64,000 nt of DNA from Cryptomeria japonica (GCF_030272615.1 NC_081413.1:99542239-99606238), one strand, 5' to 3'; numbered from the stretch's first letter, positions 22,596-33,645 are shown. The notes: generated from the letters alone by a model not told the origin. Numbers and translations: made by a program.

Positions 22596-23324
22596 TCAAG
22601 ATGAAGCTTGTAGCTCGTCTTCTTCTCCTCGAAAATACCCTTGAAAGATTTGCCTCCAAATTAAGTCCCACTTTGGCTCTGGAGTGATATGCTGTTAGAG
22701 CTCTGTAATGAATTAGTGGTCAATTAAAATGAGGTACAAACACAAACAATTATACAAATATATCAATAAACCCGACAAATTAAGTATGTGGGTTAAAAAG
22801 GAGAAAACTTATCTTGCTTGTAATCCAGACAGATAGTCAAAATAAAAAGTTGTAGATTGTCCTTTTTGCACTATCAAAGATAAGAAGATAGTTGGTTGAA
22901 GAATTTGTCCATTAAGAAGCTAAAAAATTGGTGTGACTATCTATTCTGTTGTGAGGTTCTATAACTGAAAATTTGTAACTATTTTGTTTTATTGAAATAA
23001 GTAAAATAATTATGAATTCCAAGAGCCCAGAAGATCATGAGCAGTAGACAGTGCTGCCATCTCAAAGATCTTTCAAACTTACAATTAAAAATGAACAATA
23101 ATCTTACACAAACCCTGTTGTTGCATAACAATAATCTAATAAGTGGTGCATTAAGAATAAATTACAACTAGCATATGATTTGCAAGCACAAGGTGATATC
23201 AAATACTCCGCTGCCAATAAACCAACTTCACCCAACATAAAAATTGGAGCTGATTCCAAGCAAATTCCGCAAATTGGATCAAACTGCTCACCCCCTGTCA
23301 TTTTATTTGGATACAGTTGCACCT
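22596..23324 (-). CDS. Possible exons of an unrecognised host gene
   Basis: On the minus strand, 22,596-22,691 reads as a plausible terminal exon. It has acceptor CTAACAG, then PEPKWDLIWRQIFQGYF, an acidic end and TGA. About 400 bp upstream, a second open stretch starts at 23,324 after a TTTTAG acceptor and includes QFDPICGICLESAP and a second Cys pair. The two were not joined with confidence: the donor of the upstream piece is weak, and the intervening DNA is AT-rich as introns are. I do not recognise the protein. It may be a real multi-exon gene, a pseudogene, or chance. Confidence 0.25.
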
Positions 23325-23786
23325 AAAATAGATTGCTAACCTTATAATACATGGATAATTTTAAAATTTAAAGGTTAATATAAATAAAATTTTAATTTTC
23401 TCCAAATACATTCACCGTTTGAAATAAAAATTTCAGCTGTTGCAAAACTCTTTGTAGGATTGATGCATGTGCCTGTGATTCAAACTATTGCACCATGAAC
23501 ACAACAAAACTAATTGGTAATAGAGCTAGAAGAGGGACATGGGAGTCAGGAGCACTGTGGCAAAAAAACACATTAGCTTATTAAATAAATTGACAAATTT
23601 TTAGATAAACTATTTAGAAAGGGTTGTTGCAAAGAACTGGTGGCACCAATTTATAGAGACAACACCCAAAATTCCTCTTTGAATTTCCAACTGAGTCTTT
23701 GTCCTTACAAATTATATAAAAACTTTTCTATAAAGCACATTAAAAATACTACAATATTTCATATTAATAAACCTTTGAGACATATC

Positions 23787-24089
23787 TGTAGAAGTTGAGA
23801 AAGCCAACTTCATTGACCCCGAAGATCACCTGCATGCAAATAACCTGTCACAGAAAGAAGAGATGGAGACAAACAAGCAAGGGTGCTCTGAAAGCTGAAA
23901 AATGTATTCATCCAAGAGAGAGATAAATTACAATGATGAATCCTTATAAAAGGATATTGTGCAACCCTAAAAGAAACCCTAATAGGTAGATAATTATTAA
24001 ATGTCACAAATGCAAACTAAAGTGAAATCTTAAGAGAGGAATAAAGGTAATTTAATCAACATGATTAAATTAAAACCTTTACTCTAACA
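23787..24089 (-). repeat. 3' LTR of the copia-like element
   Basis: The LTR at lower coordinates is the element's 3' LTR, as shown by the purine tract at its inner edge. It differs from the partner by a few substitutions and a short gap (303 against 310 bp). CCTTATAAAAGG inside it contains a TATA-like box on the minus strand. Confidence 0.92.
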
Positions 24090-24292
24090 CCCCCCCTTAA
24101 GATGAGCAAAAGTGCAGTTACAAACATGTGCAAGAAAGCAAAGGTAACTACAATGCAAGAAAATAAACTTGGGTCCCGGCAACAAGGCCTGATCAGGTAC
24201 CCAATTACAACCAAATCTCTGTAAAGTGGAGAAATAGAGAAAACCTCCTGGGAAAAAATCTACTCCAAAAAGAGATGAAAGAAATAAATGCA

Positions 24293-25384
24293 CTAATAAC
24301 AGAAGGATAGGAGGTGGATAACATGATACCCCCCATAGACAACTTCTATCATATAAGTACATATACAATGGTCTCCATAGGAGAAAAAGAAAGAGACTAG
24401 AAGCCCCCCCAACAATGAAGAAACTCCTGTCGCACATATGGATGCCTGAGGTAGAATCCAGAAAGAGATCTTGAAGCGGCATATAATATTCCTCCCCTTG
24501 GGAAGAAATAGATCTAAAGGACGAAGATGAAGAAACCCTGTGAAGAGAGAAGAATCAATCTGTCTCAAGATGTGTGCCATAATAGGATGCTGAAGAATCC
24601 CTCTATCTGAACTAAAACAAAAGATGTCAAATCCAAACTGAACTGAAGACTCAAAAACTGCAACCTCTGAATGCACAGATGATGGTGGGCTAACAGCTGG
24701 AATATGGTTGTCAACAAAGAGGAGCTGAAAATCCTCAAAGTAATCCTTCAAGTCTGCAATATAGGACTCTACAAACAAAGACGAAATGCCTGCAAGATAA
24801 GAATCCCAAGTAGCCATGTCTGAAAGATGTATGATGTCCTGCTTAGCTGAATCAATAGGAGCCAAAGAAGAGGCAATATCAAACTAATCAGGAACAAAAG
24901 GAGATGATGTTGATACATGTATAATCTCAGTTTGAAGAGTAGGAACTGTGAGACAATCCTCTGATTCATCGGAATATGTAAGGGTGTCTAAATATTGAAG
25001 TTCTTTTAAAGTATCATGATCAAAAGGTGTGTTATCTCTCCAACCAATGGGTACAAGACAATCTGAAGCAGGATCCTTTGGGAATGGTGAAAGACTGGGC
25101 TCTCCATAGATCTCCCAAAGATGTGTCCAAAGTGAGTGAGGACAATCAATGCCCGATATAGCCCACACAGTGTCAGAATCAACACTAGAAAAAATAACTC
25201 CTACTATGTGAATTCTAATGATATCCCAAGCTAGTTTTCCCTCTAAAGTTGCTGGTTTAGGTATGAGATCATACAAATAAGGCAAAATATTAAGCCACCT
25301 ACAGTGTGTAAGTATGCCCTTTGCCCATGACTCATAATTACCCCGTTCTAGAAATACAACTGAAGGGTGAGTAGAAAAACCCAT
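24293..25384 (-). pseudogene. Copia gag-like ORF with one in-frame stop
   Basis: Minus-strand frame from ATG at 25,384. The first 166 codons read through LERGNYESWAKGILTHCRWL and LWTHLWEIYGEP, the pattern of copia-type gag (UBN2/retrotran_gag-like) proteins that package element RNA. A single TAG at 24,884-24,886 interrupts the frame, which then stays open to 24,293. The stop is one C-to-T change from a glutamine codon. No zinc knuckle is seen. It is the only protein of this element. The stop may be a recent defect, or the N-terminal part alone may suffice. Confidence 0.65.
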
Positions 25385-25879
25385 GATAACTCTTCAAATT
25401 AACAAATCTGAGACTAAATGACTTTAATACTGATAAAGCAGATCAAATAAATCCATCCCACGCAAACAAATCATTTCCAAGTCATGAAACGTCCAAGTAA
25501 TTGACAGATGTGTGAAAACACAAAGTACTGAATAGAATGTACCTAGTGTAGATTCTGGAAAAATAAATGACAGATCTGGAAAGAGCACATAAACCCCTTT
25601 CCAACGCCTATTCGTTTGTGAAAAACGGAGTCCATATGCAAAAGATATGGCTCCTGGAGTGCAAAAAACTTGTTCTGACTTTGACTGGCAAAAAACACTG
25701 CAAAACGGCAAAATTAGAGAAAAAGACCTGCATCAATTAGATCGGGCTCGGAACCAGCTTTCCAACGCCTATTTCCATTCGAAAATCCGAGCTAAAATGC
25801 CCAAGTTATGCCTGATTTCGTGAAAGAGCTCCAAAAGACCCAAATAGACCCTATAGCCCTCAAGGGCTAAAAAAAATAA

Positions 25880-26062
25880 GCCCCTGGTCCGCAGGGCGAC
25901 CAGGGGCTAGCGCTCTGTTGGCGGCACGGTGGCGGCCGCGCTTGGGCGGTCGGGCGGGCGGCAGGCGGCGCGCAAGCGGTAGGCAGCGCGCGGGCGACGC
26001 TGGGCGGGTTACCGCCGACGGCGGTGGCTGCCGGGCTGGGCGGTGGCGGCGCTGGCCGTAAC
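25880..26062. other. GC island in the leader of the copia-like element
   Basis: About 180 bp built from GGCGG, GGGCGG and GCGCGC words, with a sharp edge on both sides in otherwise AT-rich DNA. It sits between the primer-binding site and the gag-like ORF, in the untranslated leader. Open frames across it (for example 25,867-26,064 minus) are low-complexity and not credible genes. It could form strong RNA secondary structure (packaging or translation signal) or be a captured fragment; function is not shown. Confidence 0.7.
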
Positions 26063-26404
26063 ACTGGCTGCGCCCAAAAACTTTAAAAAACTGCGTTTTT
26101 TAAATATTTTTTTGATTTTTTTAGAATTTTCGCCTTGGTTTTCGTGGCAAAAAAAATTTGCCTTCTGGAGCAACTGTGTCCAAATCGGACAAATTATATA
26201 TGGTAATAGGGATTTTTGGGCGCTACGAGCTCAATGGTGAGGTGGGCTCAAAGTGCACCGAAAAAAAAAACCCCTATTCCAAAATAAAATAGAAGACAAA
26301 CACATATCTGATGCAACCAAAACCTAAAAGTCAGATCTAACCCTCGTAGCTCCAAATTCTTCAGAAGACGAACAGGAAGCAGCAGATCTGGAGCTCTGAT
26401 ACCA

Positions 26405-26714
26405 TGTAGAAGTTGAGAAAGCCAACTTCACAGACCCCGAAGATCACCTGCATGCAAATAACCTGTCATAGAAAGAAGAGATGGAGACAAACAAGCAAGG
26501 GTGCTCTGAAAGCTGAAAAATGTATTCATCCAAGAGAGAGATAAATTACAATGATGAATCCTTATAAAAGGATATTGTGCAACCCTAAAAAAAAACCTAA
26601 TAGGTAGACATTTAATAATTATTAAATGTCACAAATGCAAACTAAAGTGAAATCTTAAGAGAGGAATAAAGGTAATTTAATCAACATGATTAAATTAAAA
26701 CCTTTACTCTAACA
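26405..26714 (-). repeat. 5' LTR and primer-binding site of the copia-like element
   Basis: The LTR at higher coordinates is the element's 5' LTR. Its inner end is immediately followed on the minus strand by TGGTATCAGAGC, complementary to the 3' end of initiator tRNA-Met, which primes minus-strand cDNA in copia elements. The purine tract and TSD at the other side agree with this orientation. Confidence 0.92.
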
Positions 26715-26719
26715 ATATC

Positions 26720-27694
26720 TCTTAAATAAACTAGAAAACCGAAATATAAACCAGATCTCCAAATTCCTTCCATATAACAGAAGTCCTACAAATGATTAAA
26801 CTATTATGATTTTTTTTTGACATGTCAAAGGACAAATGACAAGCGTTGGTTATTCAATGCAATGCCAATACTTATTAGCAACAAGAAGTGGAAGCACCAA
26901 CATAGAGCCAACAAAAAAGGAAATATTCCCATACCTCTTTTCTCTTTCTCTCTGAGCGTAGTCTTGTTGCAAAAAAGTGTCTGCAGTGATGGTCAAATAG
27001 AGAGGCGACATAAAGTAATGAAGGCAAAAGAAATAGAGAGGCTAATTAATACACTGAACAACTGCACAAAATTTGATGTGCATGCATTAAGCAAGAGAGG
27101 ATGTTTCTAGACATTTACAGTAGCATTCATATTTTAAAATTAAATGTGGGAAGTGCATATATAGTAAAATGTACAATTAAAATAGTTCTATGTATTTAAT
27201 AGATATCCAACTGTCAAAAAAGTATATTAATATGCATTGAAAATACATCCTAACAAACAATATTTTATTTAGATTTTTTTGATCTTATTGAATGAGATAA
27301 GATTTTGGTACATATCATCTATCATAATCAGAATTTATTGACACTTTGGATCACTTGGGATGGTTCTAAAAAATATTGAATAAATAATTGAAAAAAATAG
27401 ATTTTTTGCAATGAATGTTTCCAAAATACACCAATAAGAAAGCAGATAAATAATATTATTTGAATTCTAAAAAATATACAAAAATTAAAACTATAAAAAT
27501 ATGAATAAATTTTAAAAAATAGTTTCAAATGATTGACTGCCTTCAAAAAAAGAATGCACCAAATGGATGCATTAATAATCCTGCAGGTAATGAATTACTG
27601 CAATCTTTAGTGCTAGTTGATTCGAGAATATCATGTTTAAGAGTTTCAATTAAAAACAATACAGAAAAGAAAAAATATCTTGATAAAATAGATT
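26720..27694. other. Spacer before tRNA copy 2
   Basis: AT-rich; a 97-codon open frame at 26,817-27,110 has no recognised domain. From 27,388 on it belongs to the duplicated array (matching 21,893-22,085 and then the sequence that precedes each tRNA-Gln copy). Confidence 0.5.
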
Positions 27695-27766
27695 GGTCCC
27701 ATGGTCTAGTGGTGAGGACATTGGACTCTGAATCCAGTAACCCGAGTTCAAATCTCGGTGGGACCT
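27695..27766 (+). tRNA. tRNA-Gln(CUG), array copy 2
   Basis: A 72-nt gene that folds cleanly: acceptor GGTCCCA/TGGGACC, D-arm region GTCTAGTGGTGAGGAC, anticodon stem-loop TTGGA-CTCTGAA-TCCAG (anticodon CUG), T-arm with B box GTTCAAATCTC. Identical to copy 3 at 33,188. No CCA is encoded, as expected for a eukaryotic nuclear gene. A T6 run about 30 bp downstream may terminate Pol III. Its Asn partner in this unit is broken. Confidence 0.92.
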
Positions 27767-28000
27767 GTAGAAAAAGGGAAGGAGTCTAAAAAAATTCAAT
27801 TTTTTATTGTTAGTACAAATATATATTTTTAAGGGCATTTGCAGTAGTTAGATTTTGGAGTTAAATGATTACATATATGGCTCTTCGTTATATATTATTT
27901 TCAATCCTTGAAAATCGAATTTCAAAGCTTTAGAAGGAAAACAATGTCTCTGTGTTTTGATGTTGCTTCATAGCGTATCTATTTTACTGAAAAAACGAAA

Positions 28001-28062
28001 GCTGGAATAGCTCAGTTGGCTGTTAACCACAAGGTCGGAGGTTCAAGGCCCTCCTTCTAGCG
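28001..28062 (+). pseudogene. tRNA-Asn pseudogene with 13-bp deletion (array copy 2)
   Basis: Compared with the intact Asn genes (74 nt), 13 bp are missing between two TGGC words. The loss removes the 3' half of the D arm and the 5' strand of the anticodon stem. One extra G is present in the T-loop region. GTT anticodon and B box remain, but no cloverleaf can form. Confidence 0.92.
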
Positions 28063-28260
28063 TATGATTGACTTCATTGTCTGGTTGTATTTCTTTCTTT
28101 TATGCTATTAAAACTTTACTAAAGCAGATTAAAAAATTCTTAATCTGTACCAAAATAATCCAAATTTTGTTGGTGAAACCTTCAAATTTTCAGGGCAAAC
28201 AGATCCTTTTTGTGAAATTTAGTCTCTGCTAAAGAATATTTATATAACAACACCAAAACC
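28063..28260. repeat. Post-tRNA segment shared with 54,568-54,768
   Basis: Same order of sequence follows tRNA-Asn in copies 2 and 4, including AAAGCAGATTAAAAAATTCTT and TTTGTGAAATTTAGT, showing that the duplicated unit extends at least 200 bp beyond the tRNA pair. Confidence 0.85.
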
Positions 28261-28418
28261 CTTCTCTGATGCAATCACTGGAAAAAACCTCTTATAATAC
28301 TCTATTTTTTCTGCGATTGAGCTCAGTTACTGCAGTCAAATACTTTGCGTACTGAGTTTTTCTAAACTAGAGCTATTTAGTTTGGCAGAGCCTTTGTTAT
28401 TTTGCAGAATTTCAACAA

Positions 28419-28606
28419 AGACCAGAAAAACCTAATTTTTTTGCTTAAAAACACCATCCTTCTATTTTAAAAAATACCCAAAGACCAGAAAAACCTAATT
28501 TTTTTGCTTAAAAACACCATCCTTCTATTTTAAAAAATACCCAAAGACCAGAAAAACCTAATTTTTTTGCTTAAAAACACCATCCTTCTATTTTAAAAAA
28601 TACCCA
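28419..28606. repeat. 63-bp tandem triplicate
   Basis: Units at 28,419-28,481, 28,482-28,544 and 28,545-28,606 are essentially identical (each starts AGACCAGAAAAACCTAA and ends TAAAAAATACCCA). The third unit ends exactly where the tRNA-like fragment begins. Copy 3 of the array has only a remnant of one unit (ACACTATACTTCTATCTTAA near 33,590-33,610), so the expansion is local and recent. Confidence 0.93.
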
Positions 28607-28633
28607 CGTTGCAGGTTCGAATCTCCGAGGCGA
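28607..28633 (+). other. tRNA-like T-arm fragment
   Basis: CGTTGCAGGTTCGAATCTCC contains GGTTCGAATC, a near-consensus Pol III B box, followed by an acceptor-like GAGGCGA. No 5' tRNA half precedes it. The same fragment is at 33,620-33,645. It may be the 3' end of a lost third tRNA (a Ser-like 3' half is possible) in the ancestral unit, or a SINE end. Confidence 0.4.
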
Positions 28634-28791
28634 AAAATCTATATCAAGTGAGAAGAACTTCTTCTTCCCTTGTATATATTTGTTCAAATTTAGAAAACAA
28701 CATAGAATCATGTTATTGATGTTCCTATTGATACAACAAAAAGGAGACTGTCTTTTTATTTTTTCACTGTTGTACATTACTATGACAAAGA

Positions 28792-29235
28792 GGTAAAGTC
28801 ATTATTTGGTTGTTTATGTAGTGATCATTATCTCTATGTAAAAGAGGTTGATGAAAGAGGTTTGAGTTTATATTTGAACGCATTTCTTCACTTTCACTCT
28901 CTAAATTATACATGTTATTGTGAAACCTAGTTCATCTCCTCACTTTCAAAACAGGAAAGACAATCCTTAAACCCTTACTTCAAACCTTTTGCAACTATCC
29001 ATTTTCATCTTTTTATTCTCCCATAAAGATCACACCTATTTTGGTCATAAATCCATCTCTTAGGATTTGTTGAAGATTTGTTGTTAACACTAATTTGTAC
29101 ATATCATATTTATTTACAACAGGTCTCAAAAGTTTTTCTATATCTTCTCTAATTCCATTTTCAATATCCCTTTCATCTCATCATCATCACTCCCCACTTT
29201 TGTCAGAAATCCATCACTTGAAAGTTTGTTGTTTC
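28792..29235. repeat. Segmental duplication block C, copy in unit 2
   Basis: About 440 bp nearly identical to 34,024-34,463, including CATGTTATTGTGAAACCTAG and ATCACACCTATTTTGGTCAT. The match stops at the start of the LINE-like sequence near 29,236. Confidence 0.9.
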
Positions 29236-29239
29236 CACA

Positions 29240-29840
29240 TTCACCTCTTCTCCTTTGGCATTTGTCTATAATGGCAGACATTAGATCTCATGTCGTTGGT
29301 GTCAGTTATGTTTTGGACCCTTGTGTTTCTTGTAAATTCTCTGCGTTCTGTAGTATATATATATATATTGGTTGTAGGTGTTTTTTGGTGCAGGGGCATG
29401 TCAATTGTGGTCGCAGGAGTTCTTTGTTGTAGGGCCTTCAAGATATCCTATGAAGATGGATCTGTCCTTTGATGTTGGTTTAGTCCTTTTGCTTTTTGGA
29501 GCTCTCTTCTTCATTCACTGGGCAGCCTATGTTATTTCTTTTTCATGTCCTTATTTTGTAAATAAGCTTGCATGCTCCTATTCTGTAAAATGAGCTTGCA
29601 TGCTCCTATTTGTAAATAAGCCTGCATGCTCCTTTGTTGATCTCTATTTTGTAACTAGCTCCGGCTAGAGGATTGTTCACTACTTCTCTTCTATAGGCAT
29701 GTTGATGAGCAATGACCAGAGTTTTTCTTCCTGGTTCTTTTCTCTGGGAGCTCAGTTTGAACCAGTTTTTAAATATATTGTAAAAATTATATATTATTAA
29801 TAAAATATATCAAGTGGCATTGCCACCTTGCCAAAAGAAA
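29240..29840 (+). mobile_element. LINE 3' region with hairpin tail
   Basis: The segment interrupts block C homology and ends in GTGGCATTGCCACCTTGCC followed by AAAAGAAA. That is the same hairpin-plus-TTGCCAAAA tail as the proven LINE tail at 14,530-14,699. It contains a short minisatellite of TAAATAAGCTTGCATGCTCC-type units (about 29,557-29,635). No TSD could be found; the right flank is AT-rich and rearranged, so the left edge is approximate. Open frames inside (29,226-29,593) look non-coding. Confidence 0.5.
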
Positions 29841-30013
29841 TATATATATATATAACTAAAATATATTTTATATTTTAGTTATATTATTATAGATAATATT
29901 AAATTAATAAATAAATAATAAATACAAAATATTGATAAAACTAATTTTTTATATAATTTTGTATTTATATTTAATAGTTTTTATTATAAAATATAATATA
30001 TAATTATATAGTT

Positions 30014-32938
30014 TAATGTTTTGTCGTTTGTAAATAATCCAATAGGTAGACTATTCATGAATTCAAAAATCATTTGTTAAGAAAAGTACGTATATGAATT
30101 TGCATGCATTCCTTTAGACAAATCACAAATCATTCTTATTTTAAATTCCTTGGAAGAACTTGATATTGTTGATAGAGTTGTTTAGACAATAAGTTCAATC
30201 ATACATTTAACAATTTATATTTAATAATTTTGTGCACTTTAATACGAGCATATGATAATAATTATACTTATTTGGAAGGGCGAGCCCGAATCTATGAAGG
30301 AATGCGGCTTCTCCGAGATCTGGGGGTCTACATGTGATAGTGATTTGAAAACTGATGTGACAACCATTTATCTTTATGCACAACTTTATTTCACTAATGT
30401 CTAAAATTTAAACGAACAACTTTTCAAGTGTGTGTGTATGTTGTCTCATGGACACGGGAGGTACTTTTGAATTGAATTAATTCTTGAATAGTGCACAATG
30501 GAAGAGAAAAATGCACACTCAAGATTATTTCAATCGTCTTGTTGGGCTTGAAGAACATTTTCAACCATCAATCATTCAAACTAGGTCGCCCATTTCAAAT
30601 AAGAGATGTCTTTGGCATAAAATGCATATTTAGCCAAAATGTTGGTGGTTAAAAATGAGTAAAGATTTTTTATAATTTTGAAAGTAAATAGATAATATAT
30701 GTAACATTCTACTAATTACTCCATATTAATAAGGGTTGCAATATATATAAGAGTAGCAGCACATGATAATAAATTTTAGTAAAGAACAACAATTTATAGG
30801 ATTTTTAAATGTTGATTCCTCTTCAAAGCATATTTATTGCATTGGATATGACTTTTGTATAGATGTCCATTAATTATTTTCTATAAATAATAAAAATAAC
30901 ATTTTGAAAGAGCTAAAATCTTGTAAGAAAACAATTTATAAAATTGAAACGCAAAACAAAAACTTCAGCTTCAAACATACAAAATTAAAAGTTTACAGAT
31001 TATTCAATCATATAGATCTAAGATCGTAAAACATCCCAAATTTAAACTATATACTTTTGAAGATAAATATTCTAGAGATAATTATTGATCCTTTAGTTCT
31101 TAAGCTATAATTTGTTAAGACATGTTGATTTTAAACTATCCACATTTCAAGATGCACAAATCACAATTATTTATCAGTCCTATAGTTCTCAATCATAGTT
31201 TTGTTGCAGAAGCAAACACAATATAACATTAAGTTTAAAGATCTAGAATTGAATGATTTTGAGTCATATGCAAAACCAAAAATGGAAGGGTTAGCCATTC
31301 TTTTGTTCATTCAGACCACCTTCTTGTGTAGAGTAATAAACTAATGCAATCTTCGGTATTAATTGATTCTAGAATATCTTGTTTGAGAGTTTCAATTAGA
31401 AGAGGTATAACCTGAATTGGATTGCTCTCCTCTTTTTGCCAATTTGCTTGTTTAATTGAATGGGATTGCTCTCCCTATTGATTTAAAGGTAAGTTTTTGG
31501 TAGGAAGCAATTGGGGGTTCTCATTGAGTGTGAAACCATTCAATATGAAGGAACATGTGCTTATTACAATTTCCATATTGGAGTCATTTTATATGAAATT
31601 AAATTTTCCTCTCTATAGACTATAGTGTAACTTGTTGTTTTGAGTAATGTAAATATGACTTTTTGCAAATATGAAAACCAATATTTCTTCCACAATGCAA
31701 TCCTTATGAAACAAATTTAAGAATTTTAATTGCATGAGACAAACTATAGAGATTTCAGTTAGAATGATATAACTAATTTTTGTTGTGAACAAGTGGATTA
31801 AAAAATGGTCAAAACAAGTTTAAAAACCACCCCCGATACAATTCACTTTTTGAATGTTTAATTACATAAGAGAAACTTTTATATATATGCTAAAAATATT
31901 ACAATGACATTTTATGTTTCTAGTCAACTACCTAATTTTAATTTCTCCCAATATTTTTAGTTGTTCAATTGTCAACCTACATTTAATGTATTTCTATAGT
32001 TAATTTTAAAACACAATAGAATGAAATTGTTCAAAGCATAGTTGAGGATGACTTTACCTAAGAACTAGGCCAAGGAATGCAATTTTAAAGAATGTAAAAC
32101 ACTAAAATGCTTGAAAATAAAAATATTAACATTAAGAGCATTCAAATAGATATCAACAAAAGAAAAAAAAATTAGATTATTACTATATTTCTTTTAGCTT
32201 TTATCAATCACATATCAACACTTTAGAAAAAACCAACATAATTTCTATGTTATATTTAAAAAAAACTTCTATGACTATTTTTAATTTTCAACTAACAATT
32301 TTAAGAGATATATAGAAATGCAAAGAAACCTCCTCTGAGATATCTTAATGTCCAAATACGTCAACATGTAAATATCCAAAATAGAAATGCATTTTGAGAC
32401 AAAAGCACATTTCCAATACAACAAACAAGTATTAAGAATTAAGATACAAGTTTGCTAGAAACTATAATTCAAATAGTCTATGTTATTAGAATTTTTCCTT
32501 TAATTTGAAGGTCAATGACAAATTACAACTTATTGCAGGCAACTAATAGCAAAACAACATTAGTTAATTATGTTTGTTTTTTGTCTCTTTAAAGTTAGTA
32601 ATTGGGGAATTGGGTGTGCAAGGAGTGAACGGTTATGGGAACATGGGCAGTGACTGGTGCTCTTCCCCTATATGTTTCTTGATAGAAGTAGAAACTAAAT
32701 CCAACTTTTATGCCACATTTTGTACGTAACATGCTTTTTCATTTCAAATTCCCTACTTTGACATTTTCACCGATGATCAGACTTAGACCATGTTAATGCC
32801 TTACACTACATATGACGCAAAACAATTTCCCAAATCAAGATTAAAATACCCACCTTAGATTTAGAGGATAACTGAAGATTTCCCACCTACCTATCCATCC
32901 ATCCCATGAAAAAGACATTCCAACGAACACTTATTAAT
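30014..32938. repeat. Segmental duplication block A, copy 2
   Basis: Second copy of the block at 17,442-20,416, same orientation and collinear. It lacks the 42-bp internal tandem duplication of copy 1. It is followed by a short form of block B and then by tRNA copy 3, which gives the order A-B-tRNA of the ancestral unit. Confidence 0.9.
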
Positions 32939-33187
32939 AGACATACTTTTGTCACAAATCCATCACATTAAAATTTATAAAAGATATATTCATCACATTG
33001 AATACCTTGCAAAATGGAAAGATTAGCCATTCTTTTGTTCATTTGAACCACCTTCTTGTCTAGAGTAATAATAAATTACTGCAATCTTTACTACTAGTTG
33101 ATTCCAGAATATCATGTTCGAGAGTTTCAATTAGAAAAAATATGCATGAGAAAAAGTATTTTGATAAAATATATTTAACAACAGTGC

Positions 33188-33259
33188 GGTCCCATGGTCT
33201 AGTGGTGAGGACATTGGACTCTGAATCCAGTAACCCGAGTTCAAATCTCGGTGGGACCT
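33188..33259 (+). tRNA. tRNA-Gln(CUG), array copy 3
   Basis: Identical in the 72-nt gene body to copy 2, with full acceptor, D, anticodon (CUG) and T arms and intact A and B box regions. A TTTT run lies about 15 bp downstream as a possible Pol III stop. This and the Asn gene at 33,452 form the one unit where both tRNAs look intact. Confidence 0.93.
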
Positions 33260-33451
33260 ATGAGAGGGAAAATAGGTTTTCATCTTTGCAGCTTACTGAC
33301 AAATATAATACTTCCTTTTTTCTTAGAACATAGGTATATTTTAAGGGCATTTAGTGTAGTTAGATTTTTGAGGTAGATGATTACATATAAGGCTCATGTC
33401 TTTGCGTTCGTAAGAAACTTGATAATTATCTATGTTCTCAGACTAACGTAA

Positions 33452-33525
33452 GCTGGAATAGCTCAGTTGGCCAGAGCGTGTGGCTGTTAACCACAAGGTC
33501 GGAGGTTCAAGCCCTCCTTCTAGCG
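33452..33525 (+). tRNA. tRNA-Asn(GUU), array copy 3
   Basis: 74 nt with acceptor GCTGGAA/TTCTAGC, A-box region TAGCTCAGTTGGCC, anticodon stem-loop GTGGCTGTTAACCAC (anticodon GUU) and perfect T-stem GGAGG/CCTCC with B box GGTTCAAGCCC. All arms pair, so it is probably functional. It lies 192 bp after tRNA-Gln on the same strand. No strong T run directly follows. Confidence 0.93.
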
Positions 33526-33619
33526 TTTGATTGACCTCATTAGTTGTATTTCCTTGTTTGTGCTAAAAAATTTACTGAAGCAGATTAAAAACACTATACT
33601 TCTATCTTAAAAAAACCCA

Positions 33620-33645
33620 CGTTGCAGGTTCGAATCTCCGAGGCG
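33620..33645 (+). other. tRNA-like T-arm fragment, second copy
   Basis: Same GTTGCAGGTTCGAATCTCC motif as at 28,607-28,633, in the matching position after the tRNA pair, confirming that it belonged to the duplicated unit. Confidence 0.4.

Larger units (their letters stand above)
23787..26714 (-). mobile_element. Non-autonomous Ty1/copia-like LTR retrotransposon
   Basis: A complete element in minus orientation. Direct LTRs lie at 23,787-24,089 (303 bp) and 26,405-26,714 (310 bp), starting TGTAGAAGTTGAG and ending CTAACA, with perfect target duplication ATATC (23,782-23,786 and 26,715-26,719). Inside the 5' LTR (26,391-26,404, minus strand) is TGGTATCAGAGCTC, the primer-binding site for initiator tRNA-Met. 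Next to the 3' LTR is the purine tract CTTAAGGGGGGG (24,090-24,101, minus strand). Only a gag-like ORF is present; no protease, integrase, RT or RNase H was found, so enzymes must come from elsewhere. Similar LTRs and a clean TSD suggest a young insertion. It interrupts the spacer between tRNA copies 1 and 2. Confidence 0.92.

Noticed and set aside
24293-24482. Additional minus-strand ORF (24,084-24,482) as an extra copia gene
   Set aside because: Overlaps the gag-like frame in another register, hydrophobic low-complexity translation, and runs towards the purine tract and LTR.
27529-27789. Open frames containing LVVRTLDSESSNPSSNLGG (also at 33,142-33,333 and 54,225-54,437)
   Set aside because: The shared peptide is the translation of the tRNA-Gln gene itself, a common false protein annotation.
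29226-29593. Overlapping 60-72 codon ORFs on both strands
   Set aside because: They lie in a LINE 3' region with minisatellite units and show no domain or conserved composition.
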